Shown: positions 43,454 to 51,181 of the stretch, piece by piece | Numbering within the stretch: position 1 is the first letter of the stretch | Layout: each line of letters opens with the position of its first letter | Source: an uncultured Dehalococcoidia bacterium | Lineage (GTDB): Bacteria; Chloroflexota; Dehalococcoidia; Lucifugimonadales; JADFKI01 | Assembly (NCBI GenBank): GCA_958295865.1 | Contig: CATQHF010000006.1 | Coordinates: forward strand, 186,001 to 250,000 | DNA length: 64,000 bases | Reading direction: 5' to 3' | Notes under the pieces: generated by a model | Told to the model about the DNA's origin: nothing | The model's input: only the letters and a program-made list of their open reading frames with translations | The model's database searches: none | Made by a program: the position numbers and the translations under genes

Positions 43454-44929
43454 ATGACTCTGCAACCCGTGATACTAGCCGGCGGTTCCGGCACCCGCTT
43501 GTGGCCGCTCTCACGCGAGGCGCACCCCAAGCAGTTTCAGCCGCTGATGGGCGAGCAGTCGCTCTTTCAGGATACCGTCTGCCGACTCGACGGCATGGAT
43601 GAGATCGCGCCGCCCTTAGTGCTGTGCAACGAGGAACACCGATTTCTCGTCGCCGAGCATCTGCGGCAGCTCGGACAGAAGGCGCTGGCTATCACGCTGG
43701 AGCCTGTGGGCAGAAACACCGCCCCGGCGCTGACACTCGCGGCGCTGATGCTCCTCGACGCCGACGCCGGGTTCTCGGACGGCGACGCCGTGATGCTCGT
43801 GCTGCCGGCCGACCATGTTGTGCGCGATGTGCAGAGCTTTCAGAGGCTGGCGCGGCACGGCGCGGAACTCGCCATGGACAACAGCATCGTTACATTCGGC
43901 ATCCTGCCCGACTCGCCCAAGACAGGCTACGGATATGTCAGGAAGGGAGAGCCGCAGGCGCGCGCCAACTCCGTTCCCGCTTTCCGCGTCGCGGAGTTCG
44001 TGGAGAAGCCGGAGCGCGCCACCGCAAAGCAGATGCTGAAGTCGGAATCTTACCTGTGGAACAGCGGGATGTTCATGATGCGCGCCTCCGTATGGATGCG
44101 TGAGCTGCGCCGCTACCGCCCGGACATCGCCGAAGCCTGCGTCGCCGCGCATGCCTCACTTCAGCGCGACGGCGACTTCTATCGCCCCGATACCGCGAGT
44201 TTCGCCGCATGCCCGGGCGAATCCATAGACTACGCCGTGATGGAACGCATGGGAAGAAAGCCGTCTCAGAACGGAAGCGCCGATTGCCTCGTGCTGCCGA
44301 TGGATATAGGCTGGACGGACTTGGGCGCATGGTCGTCGCTGTGGGAGGAGAGTGAGCGCGATGAGCGGGGCAATGTCATACAGGGCGATGTGTATGCGCG
44401 CTCTATGACCGATTCGCTGGTCATAAGCCAGCGGCGTCTTGTGGCGGCAGTGGGACTGGATGATGTGATACTCATAGAGACCGCGGACGCGGTGCTTGCG
44501 GCGCACAAAGACCGTGTGCAGGATGTCAGGGAACTGGTTGAGCATCTCAAGCTGGAGGGACGCCCTGAGCAGGAGAACCACCGCAAGATAAACCGACCCT
44601 GGGGTTCTTTCGAGACCGTCGACGCCGGTGAGCGCTTCCGCGTCAAGCGCCTGACCATAACGCCCGGCGAGGCGCTGTCGTTGCAGATGCACCATCATCG
44701 CGCAGAGCATTGGGTCGTGGTCAAGGGCACCGCTAAGGTTACGCGCGGCGAAGAGGTCTTTCTGCTGACCGAGAACCAGTCAACCTATGTGCCGGTGGGC
44801 GTGGACCACCGACTGGAAAACCCCGGCACCCTGCCGCTCGAGGTAGTCGAGGTGCAGACCGGCAGCTACCTCGAAGAGGACGACATCGTGCGCTTCAAGG
44901 ATCGCTACGACCGCCACCTCCACGACTAA
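43454..44929 (+). CDS. manC: Mannose-1-phosphate guanylyltransferase / mannose-6-phosphate isomerase
   Basis: A 491-residue bifunctional type II enzyme. The nucleotidyltransferase part begins VILAGGSGTRLWPLSREAHPKQF and includes FVEKPERATAKQ and SIDYAVMERM. The C-terminal cupin (about 370-480) has LQMHHHRAEHWVVVKGTAKV and STYVPVGVDHRLENPG, the metal site of the isomerase. It makes GDP-mannose for surface glycans, fitting the sugar-transferase genes elsewhere in the window. CAGGAGG precedes the ATG. The only good -10 box upstream (43395-43400) abuts element D. Confidence 0.95.
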   Translation: MTLQPVILAGGSGTRLWPLSREAHPKQFQPLMGEQSLFQDTVCRLDGMDEIAPPLVLCNEEHRFLVAEHLRQLGQKALAITLEPVGRNTAPALTLAALMLLDADAGFSDGDAVMLVLPADHVVRDVQSFQRLARHGAELAMDNSIVTFGILPDSPKTGYGYVRKGEPQARANSVPAFRVAEFVEKPERATAKQMLKSESYLWNSGMFMMRASVWMRELRRYRPDIAEACVAAHASLQRDGDFYRPDTASFAACPGESIDYAVMERMGRKPSQNGSADCLVLPMDIGWTDLGAWSSLWEESERDERGNVIQGDVYARSMTDSLVISQRRLVAAVGLDDVILIETADAVLAAHKDRVQDVRELVEHLKLEGRPEQENHRKINRPWGSFETVDAGERFRVKRLTITPGEALSLQMHHHRAEHWVVVKGTAKVTRGEEVFLLTENQSTYVPVGVDHRLENPGTLPLEVVEVQTGSYLEEDDIVRFKDRYDRHLHD

Positions 44930-45048
44930 CCGCCACAGGCTAACACCAATAGATAGTACGGACAGGATGGGAACGATTGTTTATCACCCCCATCCCCAAC
45001 TTCCTCCCCGACGGGGGAAGGGACTAATCAGGATGGAAAGGTGAAGAT

Positions 45049-46254
45049 ATGACACAGAGCGCACTGCCAGAATCCGCAATGCCCGCGGTTCCGCCGCGCA
45101 TTCTGCTCGGCCCAGGGCCCAGCAATGTCAGCCCCAGGGTGTTGCAGGCGATGATGCAGCCGATGATAGGCTACATGGATCCCGACTTCATGCTGATTAT
45201 GGACGAGGTAGCGGAACTGCTCAAGCGCGTCTATCAGAGCGGCGACGCCAAGACGATGGCTTTATCAGGCACCGGGTCGGCCGGCATGGAAGCGGGGCTG
45301 ACCAACCTGCTGGAGCCGGGCGATACGGTGGTCATGTGCATCTACGGGTTTTTCTGCGAGCGCATGGTCGATATGGCGACGCGCGTGGGCGCGAATGTCG
45401 TGCCGCTGCGCGCCGATTGGGGACGCCCATTCCCGGAAGAGCTGCTGGAAGCGGAGCTGAAGCGGCATTCCAAAGTGAAGTTGGTCACCGCCATACACGC
45501 GGAGACATCAACGGGCGTGCGTCAGCCGATAGGCGAACTGGCGCGCATCGCCAAGGCGCACGACGCGCTGCTGATGGTCGACGCCGTAACCTCGCTTGGC
45601 GGCAACGAGGTCTCATTCGACGATTGGGGCGCGGACTACGCATATTCGGCGACGCAGAAATGCCTCGGCTGCCCGCCGGGAATGTCCCCCGTAGCGGTCA
45701 GCGAGCAGGCGATAGACGCGATGCGACAGCGCAAGCAGCCGCCGATGTCGTGGTATCTTGACCTGTCGCTGCTGGGCAACTACTGGGGCTGGGAAGGTCA
45801 GCGCGTATATCATCACACCGCGCCCGTCAGCATGATACTCGCGCTGCGTGAAGGGCTGCGCCAGGCGCTCGGCGAAGGGCTGCCGGAACGCTACGCGCGG
45901 CACGCGCGCAACGCCCACGCGCTGAGCGCCGGCTTGGAAGCGCTGGGGCTTGGCTGCATCGTGCCGGCCGAGCATCGGCTCGCCCAGATTACCGTTGTGA
46001 GCATACCCGACGGCGTAGAAGACATGCAGGTGCGACAAAGGCTGCTGCGCGGCTACGGCATCGAGATTGGCGGCGGTCTGGGCGAGTTCGCGGGCAAGGT
46101 CTGGCGCGTAGGGCTAATGGGCGAGTCCAGCAAGGCCGAATATGTCCTCGCGCTGCTCTCCGCGCTGGAAAGGTCGCTGCCGGAGTTCGGATATGAGGTC
46201 GCCGCCGGAGCGGGCGTCGCCGCCGCAAGCGACGCGCTGAAGAGCGAGGGCTAA
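45049..46254 (+). CDS. Class V aminotransferase, alanine-glyoxylate type
   Basis: A 401-residue PLP enzyme. LLGPGPSNVSPRVLQAM opens the fold, SGTGSAGMEAGLTNLL binds the cofactor phosphate, VDAVTSLGG has the ring-binding Asp, and K204 in SATQKCLGCPPGMS is the Schiff-base lysine. WRVGLMGESSK near the C-terminus is typical. Closest to alanine-glyoxylate or serine-glyoxylate transaminases, so the reaction probably removes glyoxylate. It is monocistronic with a strong terminator. The bases before the start resemble the recurrent initiation motif. Confidence 0.92.
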   Translation: MTQSALPESAMPAVPPRILLGPGPSNVSPRVLQAMMQPMIGYMDPDFMLIMDEVAELLKRVYQSGDAKTMALSGTGSAGMEAGLTNLLEPGDTVVMCIYGFFCERMVDMATRVGANVVPLRADWGRPFPEELLEAELKRHSKVKLVTAIHAETSTGVRQPIGELARIAKAHDALLMVDAVTSLGGNEVSFDDWGADYAYSATQKCLGCPPGMSPVAVSEQAIDAMRQRKQPPMSWYLDLSLLGNYWGWEGQRVYHHTAPVSMILALREGLRQALGEGLPERYARHARNAHALSAGLEALGLGCIVPAEHRLAQITVVSIPDGVEDMQVRQRLLRGYGIEIGGGLGEFAGKVWRVGLMGESSKAEYVLALLSALERSLPEFGYEVAAGAGVAAASDALKSEG

Positions 46255-46275
46255 ACTAGATGGGCAGGATTTTCT

Positions 46276-46304
46276 AAGGGCGGCGATTTAAGCGCCGCCC
46301 TTTT
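46276..46304 (+). terminator. Intrinsic terminator after class V aminotransferase
   Basis: Stem AAGGGCGGCG / CGCCGCCCTT with a 7-nt loop, followed by TTG. Confidence 0.88.
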
Positions 46305-46318
46305 GTGGGATTGGGTGC

Positions 46319-46516
46319 CTATGCCACATCGTCGTGGCGGAAACGCGCGCGCAGCATCGCAAGCGGGCTTGGGCGGCGGATGTCCGCAGCGTAGCCGCAT
46401 TGCAAGCAGTGGATGTAGTCGCCGTACTGGTCGCGGTTGGCTTTCATGTCGCCCTTGCAGCGCGGACACTGCTTCAGGTAAATCGCCCTGTTGGGGTTCG
46501 CTGAGTATAAGTTCAT
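46319..46516 (-). CDS. Small zinc-ribbon protein
   Basis: A 65-residue protein with a four-Cys ribbon: C-P-R-C-K-G and C-L-Q-C-G-Y, 17 residues apart. The N-terminus is MNLYSANPNRAIYL and the C-terminus Arg-rich. The start at 46516 has GAGGAGGA upstream, a strong site. Possibly a nucleic-acid-binding or scaffold protein; no named family recognised. Confidence 0.75.
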   Translation of the reverse strand: MNLYSANPNRAIYLKQCPRCKGDMKANRDQYGDYIHCLQCGYAADIRRPSPLAMLRARFRHDDVA

Positions 46517-46709
46517 CGGTGTCCTCCTCATCCGAATAATTGTTTCAACATCGGGATGGTAGAACACCTGTATTTGGCAAGTCAAGCGTATTTTGGTCGC
46601 TTTTCAGTAATTCGTTCTAAACAATCGTTTCGCCGTGCATGCGTCCGCACTTGAAGGCATGCGGCGCGTCAGCGCGGAGGCGCGGCGTAGAGCGCGCGCA
46701 AGGATAGCG

Positions 46710-46745
46710 GACAAAAGCAAAGGTGGCTCGCAAATCCGAGCCACC
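46710..46745 (-). terminator. Intrinsic terminator of the HU gene
   Basis: Read on the minus strand: GGTGGCTCG / CGAGCCACC stem followed by TTTGCTTTTG. Confidence 0.85.
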
Positions 46746-46772
46746 CTGAAATGCTGAACCGCCGGAGCGCCA

Positions 46773-47069
46773 CTATCCTTGCGCGGCTTTGCTGAGGTCT
46801 GCCCCCGCGGAGAAGCCCACCCGCTTGTGCGCCGGCACCTCGATGAGGTCGCCTGCATGTCCGCCGCGAATCGGGCGCACTTTCCGCGCCTTTACATCCC
46901 GCAGTTCAAAGGAACCAAAGCCGGTGAGCACTACCCTGTCCCCTTCGCTCAGCGCTTTTTGGATACTTTTCAGCACCGCATTGAGAGCCGCCTCTCCTTC
47001 CGCCAAGGACTTCCCCTCCATTTCGTTTGCGACGCGCCTCGCCATTTCACCCTTCCTAAGAGTTGCCAT
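46773..47069 (-). CDS. DNA-binding protein HU
   Basis: A 98-residue nucleoid protein. MATLRKGEMARRVANEM, then ALSEGDRVVLTGFGSFELRDVKARKVRPIRGG, the DNA-binding arm, and VPAHKRVGFSAGADL at the end. The arm has V-R-P instead of the usual N-P-x-T, with the Pro retained. The start at 47069 is chosen because GGAGG stands 8 bases upstream; an ATG at 47078 is too close to it. Full length. Confidence 0.92.
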   Translation of the reverse strand: MATLRKGEMARRVANEMEGKSLAEGEAALNAVLKSIQKALSEGDRVVLTGFGSFELRDVKARKVRPIRGGHAGDLIEVPAHKRVGFSAGADLSKAAQG

Positions 47070-47204
47070 TATTAGCATCCTCCTTGTTTTTTAACTCATT
47101 GATAATTAACCTAGCTGATGACGCTAGTTCACTGGTCGTTTTGCTGGCACTGAGTTTAGCACCGATACTAAACGATTTTCAAGCAACCGAAGCGTGAATT
47201 GCGC

Positions 47205-47217
47205 GGGGGGGGGGGGG
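47205..47217. repeat. Homopolymeric G tract (13)
   Basis: Thirteen G in a row between HU and the SMP-30 gene, about 135 bp from each start codon. Either a slippage-prone intergenic tract or an assembly-sensitive site. The rest of the 278-bp gap holds likely promoters for both genes but no gene. Confidence 0.7.
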
Positions 47218-47347
47218 CAATCTTGCGGCGAAACTAGAGAAATCAGAAAGTAACAGTATGCTTTCAAAGTTCAGTCCCCAAAATATATCTTAAACGACAA
47301 ACGCTTGTAAAGCCTCTGCCACAGATTGAAAATCAAGGAGAATTCTG

Positions 47348-48205
47348 ATGAAACTCGAACTAATTGCGGACTACAATTGCATCGTTGGGGAAGGCCCAAT
47401 GTGGCATCCCTTGGAGAACAAAGTCTATTGGGCGGACATTCCGCAAGGCAGGATTTTCCGCTACGACCCCGCGACGGGCGAGCATAGCCGCATATTCGAG
47501 GGCGCGCAGGTCGGCGGCTTCACCGTGCAGGCGGACGGCTCGCTATTGCTGTTCATGGAACGCGGCGCGGTGGCGTCGCTCCGCAACGGCAGCCTCGAAT
47601 ACCACATCCGCGAGATACCCGCGGAGCGCGAGACGCGCTTCAACGATGTCATCGCAGACCCGGCCGGCCGCGTCTTCTGCGGCACGATGCCCGCGCCCGA
47701 CCACGCCGGCAGCCTGTATCGCCTAGATACCGACGGCTCTGTAACACAGGTACTCGACGGCATCGGAATCTCCAACGGCATGGGCTTCACGCCCGACAGC
47801 AAGCGAATGTACTATACCGACTCCCCAACGCACAACATCTACATCTTCGACTACGACATGGACACCGGCGAGTTGTCGAACCGCCAAGTATTCGTCAATA
47901 CCGGGCGGAGCGACGGCATCCCCGACGGCATGACGGTGGATGCGGGCGGCTATGTCTGGTCCGCGCGCTGGGACGGCTCCTCGCTCGTGCGCTACTCGCC
48001 CGCAGGTGAGCAGGAACGGCGAATATGGTTTCCCGCGCGCAAGGTCTCCAGCGTCATATTCGGCGGCGACGACTACACCGACATGTATGTCACCACCGCG
48101 GGCGGGCAGGACAAGACAAGCGAGGGACCGGGCGCGGGCTGCCTGTACAGGCTAAATGTCGGCATCAGGGGCAAGGCAGAATACCTATCACGGATTGGCT
48201 TGTAG
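47348..48205 (+). CDS. SMP-30/gluconolaconase-like beta-propeller hydrolase
   Basis: A 285-residue six-bladed propeller of the SMP-30/regucalcin/gluconolactonase family. VGEGPMWHPLENKVYWADIPQGRIFRYDP contains the metal Glu (E17). RFNDVIADPAGRVFCGTM supplies the Asn/Asp and GISNGMGFTPDSKRMYYTDSP the second Asn. Likely a sugar lactonase. AAGGAG precedes the ATG. The neighbours do not suggest a specific sugar. Confidence 0.92.
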   Translation: MKLELIADYNCIVGEGPMWHPLENKVYWADIPQGRIFRYDPATGEHSRIFEGAQVGGFTVQADGSLLLFMERGAVASLRNGSLEYHIREIPAERETRFNDVIADPAGRVFCGTMPAPDHAGSLYRLDTDGSVTQVLDGIGISNGMGFTPDSKRMYYTDSPTHNIYIFDYDMDTGELSNRQVFVNTGRSDGIPDGMTVDAGGYVWSARWDGSSLVRYSPAGEQERRIWFPARKVSSVIFGGDDYTDMYVTTAGGQDKTSEGPGAGCLYRLNVGIRGKAEYLSRIGL

Positions 48206-48228
48206 CATGAATACCGCGCCAAACGGGG

Positions 48229-48387
48229 AAGAAATTTGCATTAGTCCCTTCCCCCTTGTTGGGGGAAAGTTTCCAGTCTGGCAAGCGAGTTGGTCGCGCC
48301 AATTGTCCCTTCCCCCTTTGGGGGAAGGTTAGGATGGGGGCGAAAACGCTCGCCCACCGACGGCTAAACTACTAATGCAATTTTCTC
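48229..48387. repeat. Family B inverted-repeat element, copy 3
   Basis: Left end GAAGAAATTTGCATTAG, right end CTAATGCAATTTTCTC (48372-48387), with TCCCTTCCCC and GGGGGAAGG arms inside. Fills the gap between the SMP-30 and yebC genes. Confidence 0.88.
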
Positions 48388-48474
48388 AAACGGCAAGCAG
48401 CCTTTTGACCGACTAGATGGCGAGTGCTAAAATGAGGCTTCCAAACATATCGATAGCTTTACAGGAGTTGCGTT

Positions 48475-49230
48475 ATGTCCGGTCATTCTAAATGGTCAAC
48501 GATAAAACATGCCAAGGCGATAACCGACGCGCGGCGCGGCAAGCTCTTCACAAAGCTGACGCGAGAGGTGATTATCGCCGCGCGGCAAGGCGGCGGCGAC
48601 CCAAGTATGAACATCCGCCTGCGGATGGCTATACAAAAGGCGAAAGACGCCAACATGCCGAACGACAACATCGATCGCGCGGTCAAGAGAGGCACGGGCG
48701 AGTCCGGCGAGCAAGACCAGATGGTGGAGTTCACCTACGAGGGCTATGGCCCCGGCGGCGTCGCCATCATGCTGCAAACGCTCACCGACAACCGCAACCG
48801 CACGGTGTCCGCCATACGCTCCACGCTCACCAAGGCGGGCGGCAACCTCGCGCAGTCGGGCGCGGTCGCATGGCAGTTCCACCAAAAGGGCGTGGTCGTC
48901 GTCAATGCGGAGGAAGACGACGCCGAAGAGTTCGCGCTAGTCGCCATAGACGCCGGCGCGGACGACTTCGAGACCTTCGACTCCACCCTGCAAATCTACT
49001 CGCCCGTGGACAGGCTGGAGGACATACGCCAGACGCTCACCGACACCGAGGCGTCCATCGTATCCTCCGAGCTGTCCATGATCCCCAGCAACACGATTAC
49101 GCTGGACGCCAAGTCCGCCTCCCAGACGCTGCGCCTGCTCGACCAGCTCGAGGAACTGGACGATGTGCAGAAGGTCTATTCCAACGCCGACTTTCCGGAC
49201 GAGGTTCTGGAACAGTACCGCGACGAATAG
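48475..49230 (+). CDS. YebC/PmpR family protein
   Basis: A 251-residue conserved protein. MSGHSKWSTIKHAKAITDARRGKLFTKL is the diagnostic start, followed by NMPNDNIDRAVKRGTGE and EGYGPGGVAIM. It is usually annotated as a transcriptional regulator; recent work links the family to translation of difficult proline stretches, which would suit a genome encoding many Pro-rich proteins. It lies just before ruvC (8 bp gap), the common yebC-ruvC-ruvA order. Confidence 0.96.
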   Translation: MSGHSKWSTIKHAKAITDARRGKLFTKLTREVIIAARQGGGDPSMNIRLRMAIQKAKDANMPNDNIDRAVKRGTGESGEQDQMVEFTYEGYGPGGVAIMLQTLTDNRNRTVSAIRSTLTKAGGNLAQSGAVAWQFHQKGVVVVNAEEDDAEEFALVAIDAGADDFETFDSTLQIYSPVDRLEDIRQTLTDTEASIVSSELSMIPSNTITLDAKSASQTLRLLDQLEELDDVQKVYSNADFPDEVLEQYRDE

Positions 49231-49238
49231 AGGCTGCC

Positions 49239-49739
49239 GTGCGTATCATCGGAGTCGACCCGGGCACCTACAACATGGGCGTCGGCGTTGTGGATGCCGA
49301 CGGCGACATGCTCAGCCTCGCGCATGCGGATGTGCTGAAAGCGGCGCGCGGCACACCGCTATCAGAGCGTCTGGGCCGCCTGTACGCCTCACTGCTCGAC
49401 TACATCGCCGTCTGCGAACCCGCTGCGATGGCAATCGAAGAGCCTTTCGTGGCGCGCAATGTCCGCTCCGCGATGGCGGTCGGTCAGGCGCAGGCGGTAG
49501 CGATGATAGCGGCGGCGGCATCAGGCATCGATGTCCATTCTTACGCTCCCAGAGAGGTGAAGATGGCGATAACCGGCTTTGGCGGCAGCTCCAAGGAACA
49601 GGTGCAAGAGATGGTCATGGTAACGCTGAACATGCACGCGCCGCCGCCATCGCCCGACGCCTCCGATGCGCTCGCGGTGGCGATATGCCACATCAACGCC
49701 AGCCGCGCGCAAGCCCTCATCGCATCGGAACGCCCCTAA
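49239..49739 (+). CDS. ruvC: Holliday junction endonuclease RuvC
   Basis: A 166-residue resolvase. Catalytic acids D7 (IGVDPGT), E67/E68 (AIEEPF), D140 and D143 (SPDASDALAVAICH) are intact. The start is GTG 49239, with AGAGG overlapping the yebC stop. The frame is open well upstream through yebC but that part is in the wrong frame of a real gene. It precedes ruvA; ruvB is not in the window. Confidence 0.95.
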   Translation: MRIIGVDPGTYNMGVGVVDADGDMLSLAHADVLKAARGTPLSERLGRLYASLLDYIAVCEPAAMAIEEPFVARNVRSAMAVGQAQAVAMIAAAASGIDVHSYAPREVKMAITGFGGSSKEQVQEMVMVTLNMHAPPPSPDASDALAVAICHINASRAQALIASERP

Positions 49740-49752
49740 TATGGTGTCCTCG

Positions 49753-50328
49753 ATGATTTCATCTGTGCGCGGCATACTGGAAGGCGCGGGAGGCGACTGG
49801 GTCGATGTTGCCATCGGCGGGGTTACGCTGCGCGTGAGTGCGCCATCATCCTCGGTAGAGGCGCTCGGAAGCATCGGCAGCCAAGTGCGCCTGTTCACAT
49901 CGTTGCAGGTCAGAGAGGACAGCCTCAACCTGTACGGGTTCGCAACGGCAGAAGCGCGGCAGGCTTTCGAGACGCTCATCGGCATTAGCGGCATAGGCCC
50001 GCGCGTCGCATTGAGCGTCCTGTCCATATTCAGCCCCGAAGCGCTTGCGGCGGCTGTGGAATCGGGCGATGTGAAGAGCTTCACCGCAGTGCCCGGCGTT
50101 GGGCGCAGGACGGCAAACCGCATCCTGCTAGAGCTGAAGGGCAAGCTGGAACTGGACTGGAGCGATGCGAGCGCGCCAACGCCCGACGCCGACGCCATAG
50201 CCGCCCTGACAGCGCTCGGATATACGCAGGTCGAAGCGCGAGAGGCGCTATCGGCGCTTCCCAAAGATGGCGACCTCACCACCGAAGACAAGGTACGCCT
50301 GGCGCTCCGGCAGATAGCGGGCGCATAA
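49753..50328 (+). CDS. ruvA: Holliday junction branch-migration protein RuvA
   Basis: A 191-residue junction-binding subunit. MISSVRGILEG matches the family N-terminus (OB domain). Two helix-hairpin-helix motifs, LIGISGIGPRVALSVLS and FTAVPGVGRRTANRILLELKGKL, follow. The C-terminal domain from about 145 contains ALTALGYTQVEAREAL, the RuvB-contact part. An ATG at 49741 is the alternative start. The adjacent gene is a methyltransferase, not ruvB. Confidence 0.94.
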   Translation: MISSVRGILEGAGGDWVDVAIGGVTLRVSAPSSSVEALGSIGSQVRLFTSLQVREDSLNLYGFATAEARQAFETLIGISGIGPRVALSVLSIFSPEALAAAVESGDVKSFTAVPGVGRRTANRILLELKGKLELDWSDASAPTPDADAIAALTALGYTQVEAREALSALPKDGDLTTEDKVRLALRQIAGA

Positions 50329-50333
50329 GCGGC

Positions 50334-51122
50334 ATGAACATTACGCCGTATGACGCCTGGGCAGACATCTACGACGCCGTTTTCTCCTATGTCACGGACG
50401 ACATTCCCTTCTACATCGACGAAGCAAGGCGAGCGGGCGGCGCGGTGCTAGAACTCGGCTGCGGAACGGGGCGCGTCGCCATCCCCATAGCGCAGAGCGG
50501 CATAGATATAGTCGGGCTGGACTATTCGACCGCTATGCTGCAACGCGCGCGGCGAAAGGCTAATGCGGCGCGGGCCACAAGTCTGACGCTGGCGCAAGGG
50601 GATATGCGCGATTTCACACTCACGCGCCGGTTCAGCCTTATCATCATCCCGTTTCGGGGGCTACTGTCATTGCTGTCAGTCGAGGACGAGGCGCGCGCGC
50701 TGCTGAACATCAAGCGGCATCTCGCGCCGGGCGGCAGGCTCATATTCGACATATTCGTGCCCGACCTCAATATGCTATTGCAGGACGGCGATGTTCCCTA
50801 CCACTTCCGCGATGTCCACGATCCGGAGAGCGGCAAGCGCATAGTCTTGTGGAATCAAGCCAGCTACGACGCATTCAGCCAGATTATGAGCATCCGCACA
50901 ACCATCGAGGAACTCGACGACTACGGGCGCGTCGCCAGCAAGATATACCGCGACTTCGCCCTGCGCTACATCTTTCGCTGGGAAATGCACCACCTACTGC
51001 GAGCGTGCGGCTACGATGCGCTCGCCCTATACGGCGACTTCCAGCGCAACCCCTTCGACGAACACAGCGCCGACATGATATGGGTGACTGCCCCCATCGA
51101 ACCAGCCATGCCCTGTCATTGA
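50334..51122 (+). CDS. Class I SAM-dependent methyltransferase
   Basis: A 262-residue methyltransferase. VLELGCGTGRVAIPIAQSG (38-56) is motif I, VGLDYSTAML binds SAM ribose, QGDMRDFTL follows, and LAPGGRLIFDIFVPD is the strand before motif III. The C-terminal half is likely the substrate domain. It starts 5 bp after the ruvA stop and so is probably in that operon. Substrate unknown. Confidence 0.88.
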   Translation: MNITPYDAWADIYDAVFSYVTDDIPFYIDEARRAGGAVLELGCGTGRVAIPIAQSGIDIVGLDYSTAMLQRARRKANAARATSLTLAQGDMRDFTLTRRFSLIIIPFRGLLSLLSVEDEARALLNIKRHLAPGGRLIFDIFVPDLNMLLQDGDVPYHFRDVHDPESGKRIVLWNQASYDAFSQIMSIRTTIEELDDYGRVASKIYRDFALRYIFRWEMHHLLRACGYDALALYGDFQRNPFDEHSADMIWVTAPIEPAMPCH

Positions 51123-51181
51123 GCAAGTTCTGTTCAGCGTTCAACCCTGTGAACCACAGCAAGAAAGGATCTTGAGTATCT

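Noticed and set aside
48492..49238. A long extension of the ruvC frame back through yebC
   Set aside because: It is the +1 frame of yebC, Arg/His rich, and ruvC family homology begins exactly at GTG 49239.
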